A stretch of DNA of 64,000 nt, taken from Pisolithus tinctorius (lineage: Eukaryota > Basidiomycota > Agaricomycetes > Boletales > Pisolithaceae). The notes beneath the pieces are model-generated. The model did not search any database, was not told the origin of the DNA, and saw nothing but the letters and a program-made list of their open reading frames with translations. Positions 58,784 to 64,000 of this stretch are shown here, in pieces (positions within the stretch are counted from its first letter, which is position 1; the number at the start of each line of letters is the position of its first letter). Where the stretch lies: the NCBI GenBank assembly GCA_024663395.1, contig JANFAH010000021.1:1054001-1118000 (forward strand), in the 5' to 3' direction. The position numbers and the translations under genes were made by a program.

Positions 58784-59035
58784 TTATATGGGTGGCCTGG
58801 ATGGCATTTCAGCTCTTCCAGAGGTCACACTGGAGACTATCCTCCTTCTGCCAGTAGAAGAAAGCCAGTAAGGATGTCCTAGTCTGAGGTTTTTCTCATC
58901 TAGCTGGAACTCTTTGATGACCCTTGCCACAGTAGAGCTCCCCAGACCAGTTGTAGAGGAGATTTGATGAGCAGAAAGGCCAGATTCAGAAAGAAGATGG
59001 ATATTTGCTTTAGCAGAAGCAAAAATGCATTTCAT
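58784..59035 (-). pseudogene. Tc1/mariner transposase N-terminal fragment (right arm)
   Basis: Identical in sequence to the left-arm fragment but on the opposite strand, as expected from the inverted duplication. The identity of the coding part, against mismatches further out, argues for recent inversion or for gene conversion between arms. Confidence 0.75.
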
Positions 59036-59404
59036 GGTGAAGTAGGGTTAGCTGAGTGGGACCCAAGCCATTTTTATGGCTCAGGATTATGTACATTACA
59101 TAATCAGGCAAGGTTGAAGCACAAAATCCTTCAGAAGTTGTCAAATCCTTATGCTATTTACTTAATGATGACTGTCAACATCATGCTCAAAAAAGTGTCC
59201 CAATGACATATCATTTTAAAATGGTTATAGGGTTATATCTTGGTGCCATGACAACAAAATCACATGGACAAGCACCTGTTGTCAAGGCAACAGTTAGTGC
59301 TATTTTTGGTCCTGCAGGAGTCTGAACCAATTCCTATTGGCTCTCTCATAAATCTCAAATCTTTCCAAAATCACACAAGGTTGGGACACTTTTTTGAGCC
59401 ACTG

Positions 59405-61468
59405 TACCTGCTATCTCATGGTCTGACTCACCCTTCTTTCTAGCCTACCCATGAGGGAGAGATGATCCAGTATGGGTGGAATGCTGGGGCTTGTCACCTG
59501 TGTGTATTCAGATTGGTAAAAAATTTGGAGGATAAGAAGCTCACAGATGATGAGTGTCATGAGAAGAATGGGGCAATCTTGGGTATCCTTGCACTGACAT
59601 GGAACCTTCTGATCAGGACTCTGCCAGAGGAAGTGGTAGCACCAACTAGGGCTGCCATTGCAGCTTCAGGCTTGCCACCCATGTCAAGTGAGTGTGATAT
59701 CAAAGGTAAGTGGAGACTTTCCCACTTGATATTGTGCTAACTCTGTAACACTTAGAATGTGGTTACTACTTGGACCTCCCTGTTGGTCATCTCAACTTTG
59801 GAAGTGCTGACCAAGCACCAGCTGAGGCATACATGAGTCAGAATTATACTGCATATGTGGTGCATATTTGTCTCCCACAATGCACATCTGAAATTGGCTA
59901 GTCCTATCCACACAGATCAGTTGTATGCACCCTATGCATCCAACTGGGTCATCTGTGACAGCAAGATTGCAGAAACCAGTGCTAGGTCAGATCAAAGTGG
60001 TCATCCAACTGGAGGTAATTATGTAGATGTCTCCCTCCAAGTTATTGTTTGCTGTGCATCTGACACTGGCATGGTTTGTCTCCACCATTCTCTTAGTATG
60101 TTCTTAGTAGCTAATTTATCTTCTAGTGTGCCTGACCAAAGTTCCAGCATGGGACAACTCTAGCTCAGCCTGGTGTCTGGTGTCAGGGGACAGCCATCAA
60201 TTTCTCCACACACATCAAGGCTACCTATAATGCTGCTGTCCAGGCAGGGGGGATTGAGTTACTTTGTGGTTGAGTTTGAGGTGGAAGGTAGTTACATAGA
60301 AAATTATTTTTCTACTCTCCTGTCTCTTCAAATCACTTGTGGAGCTATGTTTCACTGTCTAACCTCCCTCCAAATCCTGATCATTACAGTGTATCATAAT
60401 AGCCCTGTACAGAAGTGATGGCTCCATAAATGATGTTTTCCTCAACTTCAAGCTCACCACTTTCCACCACCTCACCAACAAACTGCCCATTGCACTCTAG
60501 GTTGAGACCATCAGGATTCTTCTGCTCACCAATGAATTGCACTAAAGAGTTGAGGGGAAGGGGATTGTATGGGTGCAACAATTGACATGCAATTTTCTGC
60601 CACCAAAAGCAAGCCCAGATATCTTTACAGTTGGAATGCTGGGAAGGGGTACAGAGTGATGAGGAGGAAGGGAGAGTCCAGGTGGAACAGCAGCAATAAT
60701 ATGTCTCTCCATGTCCAATGCTTCATGTGCATTTGCAATGATTGAGTAGACTTGAATACCTAGGCAGTATGCTTCATCCTTGATGATAGCTGATAAGGGG
60801 TTGAGCACCAAGAGGTGAACAGAAGGGGGAATCCACTGGAATAGTATACTTGCATGCCAATTCAAGCTTTGTGACAGCTGAAAGGTTCAGCTGGTTGAGG
60901 TGAGCAATTGCCCAGTCAATACTGTTATCAATCTGCCAGAGTCATGACACCTTCAAGATTGCCACAAGGGATGGCAGGTTCCTGTCATGGTGAACAGAGC
61001 CACTGAAATACAGGATTATCAGTATAGTTCCATGCTGGCCTGTTATGTACATGTAGGGTTACTTACACATGATATATCATGCTTGAATTCTCCACCTGAG
61101 ATTCCTGGAAGTTTAATGGGGTGCTTTTCATCCACACCATCATTCATAACCCCAGATGGGAGTGTGAAGATACCCTCCAGAGTGGGAGAGTGGAAAAACA
61201 GTGCCCCCCTATGAAGGCAAAAGAGAGTATCATCTGCCTGTTATCAATCTGATCAGCAGCAGTGATAACAATGACCATGATCAAATAGCACACCTGAAAC
61301 ACAATGTTTCCATCTGTAAACCAATACTTTGGGTGCTTCTGTAGGGATGCCAGTGGCTGTAGTTGGATCAATGGGCTATCAGTAGAACTATAAGAGAAGA
61401 TGGAGCCTTCAGTCACACCTGTACTTGTCAGCAAGAAACTGATTACATAATCAGCACTGTGGCCTCTC
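59405..61468. other. Repeat-derived remnants, unidentified protein pieces
   Basis: CpG-depleted. The plus strand at 59462-59740 (MIQYGWNAGACHLCVFRLVKN, KLTDDECHEKNGAILGIL, LPEEVV) and at about 60,000-60,070 (HPTGGNYVDVSLQVIVCC) reads pieces of what I recall as a repeat-associated protein seen in Agaricomycete genomes, without a known function. Splice-like junctions and stops interrupt it. 60,384-60,865 has minus-strand ORFs without signature. Confidence 0.4.
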
Positions 61469-63543
61469 ATGCTTGCATCAGTCATGACTGACCAAGTCCT
61501 TACTGCCTGGCACTACAATACTCAAACTGCACCCACTGCCATGGTCCTTCCTAACCTCCCTACTAGTAATACAGCACCTTCCATTACCTGGCCTGCACAA
61601 GTACTCCAGGCAGCTGACAAGCTGGCACAGATCTATGACCAAGCCAAAAGGGCTTTACAGGCACAAAGTGAGGTTCTCCAGCTCCAATACCACAGTGGCC
61701 AGATTAACCATGAGGCCATTTCAATTCTGCATGCATTGGAGAACATGGCAAACCATGGAGAAGTCCCACTGGAATGGGTGTTGGAGTGTGCAGTGAGGTT
61801 TGGCATTTTACTTCAGGAACTGGAGAGTGCACAACAAGCTGCAACAGGACAGTGAGCACTGAAAAACTATACTTCATACACATTGAACACCACTGCCCAC
61901 AGTGATTCACTTCCAGTTAGTTACATAAGGCCTGTGGATGTTTTGCATACCTAAAGGCCAGGTCACCCTTGCAAGCAGCCAAATATTGCCATTTTACAGG
62001 CTGCTATGTCTTCAGGGCATCACATCCCCCTATCCAAACTATCCCATGCTCTTGGAATTCACCAGCATGCTTTGCACTATTATATGAAGAAGTTTGGCAT
62101 TGATTATCAGCATACTCCAATCTCAAATTCTGAGCTTGACACTCTCATCCAACATTTCTGAGCTTGTTGTCCCCAATCAGGATTACATTACATCACTGGG
62201 TCATTGCACAAACATGGCTTGCAGATACAACAAAGGTGAATTACTGCATCCCTGCATCAGGTGGATCCTTTAGGCCATGTCCTTCAGTTGCAAACAGCTA
62301 CTTGCCATCACAAATACAAAGTATCTCACCCAAATGCCCTCTGGCACATGGATGGTCACCACAAGCTTGTGCACTGGAGAATAGTTGTCCATGGTATCAT
62401 TGATGGATACTGCTGCACAGTGAGTGAGTCCTCTAGGTAGTGCTGTAGCATACTAAAATCTGCTAATCCCCTCAAGGTTGTTGGACTGGAGGCTCATACT
62501 AACAACCAACCATCTACTGTGATGGCAACATTCCTAAATGCAGTCAAAAGGTATGGACTGCCTTCCCATGTGTGTGGAGATTGCAGAGGGGAGAATAAAG
62601 AGGTTTCAGTGTTCATGATCATGACCAGGGGGCTGAACCAAGGTAGTTTCATGTGGGGAATGTGAGTGCATACATATACATGATTCATTGACTTTACAGC
62701 CTGTGTACAGATCCAAGCAGAATACACACATAGAGTGACTCTGGCATGAAGTTGGCACATGCTTTGCATGACTGTGGAGGGCCTTTTTCTATCAATTGGA
62801 GTGTGAGCACCATCTTGACTGATTCAGCCACCACCACCTGTGGCTCCTGCATTACCTTTTCCTTCCAGATATCAGGGTAGACTGTGCCTCATTTTGTGAG
62901 GAGTGGAATGCTCACCCAATCTCAGGTGAAGGTCATGACCAGAGCCCAAATGTGAGTGCAGTAATATAGCTATGCTCTGATGACCACCAAATATTGACAT
63001 AAACACTGGAAGGACATGTGTTTCATGGGGCAGCTAGAGCATGGAATATATCTCCAGAATGACATACAACTCCACCCATGTCATTTCTCACTACTATGGC
63101 CTGCAACACCAGGGCAATGTTCTACCCCAGGCCATCTGGCTGAACAGGATGATGAATGGGAGGATGTTGTAGAGGACAGTGATGCTGCTACCCAGAATTC
63201 TGATATTCCTTCTATGATTGCAGCTGATCAAGCACCTGAATTTGCCAATGATGGTGCCCCAGTTCCAAAAGGAGTCAGCCCATTTCCCTCACCTGCATGG
63301 CCAGAAGTGTTTTATCTGTCCATGCAGCAAGTATGGGAAATTGGACATATTCCAATTGGATATGGGATCAGGGAAGAGGAGTGGGATGGGGAAGGTTATC
63401 CAGAGTTGGAGGCCATTCCCTCAGGATGTTGTGGCCAAAAGGAAATTATAGTTGAGCTTCCAGAATTTATCTGGAGACCACAAGCTCTTAGGTGGTGTCA
63501 GGGCACGGAAGTTCCCATCCATGTACTTGAAACTGCTAACTAA
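61469..63543 (+). pseudogene. DDE integrase-core protein (fungal transposon-type), decayed
   Basis: An N-terminal helical region (VLQAADKLAQIYDQAKRALQ) is followed by an HTH-like piece near 62,030-62,160 (LSHALGIHQHALHYYMKKFG). The integrase core is recognisable: ALWHMDGHHKLVHWRIVVHG (first Asp), HVCGDCRGENKEVSVFM (second Asp), and after an intron NTHIE-stop-LW (Glu followed by TGA at 62736-62738). The C-terminal part reads GQLEHGIYLQND and continues to 63543. TGA stops also sit at 62237-62239 and 62769-62771, each where the family has arginine. Without them the order is that of the integrase-core proteins widespread in Agaricomycetes. The copy is dead. Confidence 0.7.
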
Positions 63544-64000
63544 ATGTCTGTACAGTAGGATGTGTTACCTGCATGCTTATGCTGATTACTTCACTGCATT
63601 GTTGACTAATGTTGCTGCAATTCCACTATGTGATGGGAATTTTCATGAAAACTGGCATGTCATCTGCAACTACACTCTCCTTCCATCCACAAACAACCAA
63701 TTCTCATTCTCCCACTTTCATTCACTACTACATTCCTTTAATATTTTTTCTCTCCCTTTTTACTATCATGGCCAAAAAGTGACTCCATAAAAGACCTCTC
63801 TCCTCCTCCAAGAGCTCTGCCCAGCCATCCACCAGTTGGCCACCCTCAGGCTCTGGGCTTGTTACCTCTGTGCTACAGAAAGTATTGTCTTGCCCAAGCT
63901 TCCCCACTAACACAGCCTCCTCCTCCCAGCCAACATATGCCCCAGCCCCACTGCAGCTGGGAATGCCATCCTATGGGCAAGCAGACCTTGAGTCAAACAG
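63544..64000. other. No feature recognised
   Basis: CpG-poor sequence after the integrase relic. Short ORFs on both strands have no signature. Confidence 0.4.

Larger units (their letters stand above)
57890..59404. mobile_element. Foldback built from two head-to-head Tc1/mariner end fragments
   Basis: 57890-58592 and 58702-59404 are inverted copies of each other (703 bp each), with a 109-bp non-palindromic spacer. The outer ends read cagtggctcaaaaaa, of the Tc1/mariner type, with a TA next to the right end. Only scattered mismatches occur, mainly near the outer ends. Each arm carries the same N-terminal transposase fragment, so the element has no catalytic DDE part. A transcript through it would fold into a long hairpin. 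Confidence 0.85.

Noticed and set aside
1..64000. tRNA, rRNA or other structured RNA genes
   Set aside because: I scanned by eye for A/B boxes and rRNA signatures and found nothing convincing. A covariance-model scan would be decisive.

Overview
The window looks like nuclear DNA of a filamentous basidiomycete, most likely an Agaricomycete. The evidence is short 50-60 bp GT-AG introns in almost every gene, the gene set (WAPL, tRNase Z, HDAC, B-type cyclin, SIN1/AVO1), expanded F-box/LRR, TKL-kinase and G-domain families, and Ty3/gypsy, copia, Tc1/mariner and integrase-type elements. The genus cannot be told from the sequence. All gene models are read by hand from splice consensus and reading frame; no alignment or search was run.

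Layout. (1) 1-17 kb is a repeat-rich arm with few CG dinucleotides: a Ty3/gypsy element with its upstream LTR (read leftwards), an insertion inside its gag, a second decayed copy of the same family, a copia gag scrap, two Myb/SANT-like fragments, and an 80-bp minisatellite of about 63 units (11.36-16.43 kb). (2) 16.7-17.9 kb holds a seven-exon G-domain GTPase gene that crosses from CpG-depleted to CpG-rich sequence. (3) 17.9-41.4 kb is a conserved core: a frameshifted Urb2/Npa2 relic, wapl (+), trz1 (-), a class I HDAC (-), a mitotic cyclin (-), three tandem F-box/LRR copies (+, the middle one broken) and the TORC2 subunit SIN1/AVO1 (+). (4) 41.9-56.5 kb is a family expansion: four paralogues of a TKL protein kinase joined to a GTPase domain (A, B and C on -, D on +), with shared duplicated flanks. 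(5) 56.8-64 kb is again CpG-depleted repeat sequence: a 355-bp MITE, a 1.5-kb foldback built from two head-to-head Tc1/mariner ends, scraps of an unidentified repeat protein, and a decayed DDE-integrase gene.

The most interesting locus is the kinase-GTPase cluster. Exon lengths are the same across paralogues and all four kinase domains look catalytically complete, but the GTPase half has followed three fates: canonical in A, removed by an apparent in-frame deletion in B, and degraded at nucleotide-binding motifs in C (Walker A Ser to Gly, DTPG to DTPE) and D (Walker A Lys to Ile). A tail repeat varies from one to three copies. The second theme is cytosine decay in both repeat arms: reading frames there are broken mainly by TGA codons where an arginine CGA is expected, which fits CpG to TpG mutation of methylated or RIP-like silenced repeats.
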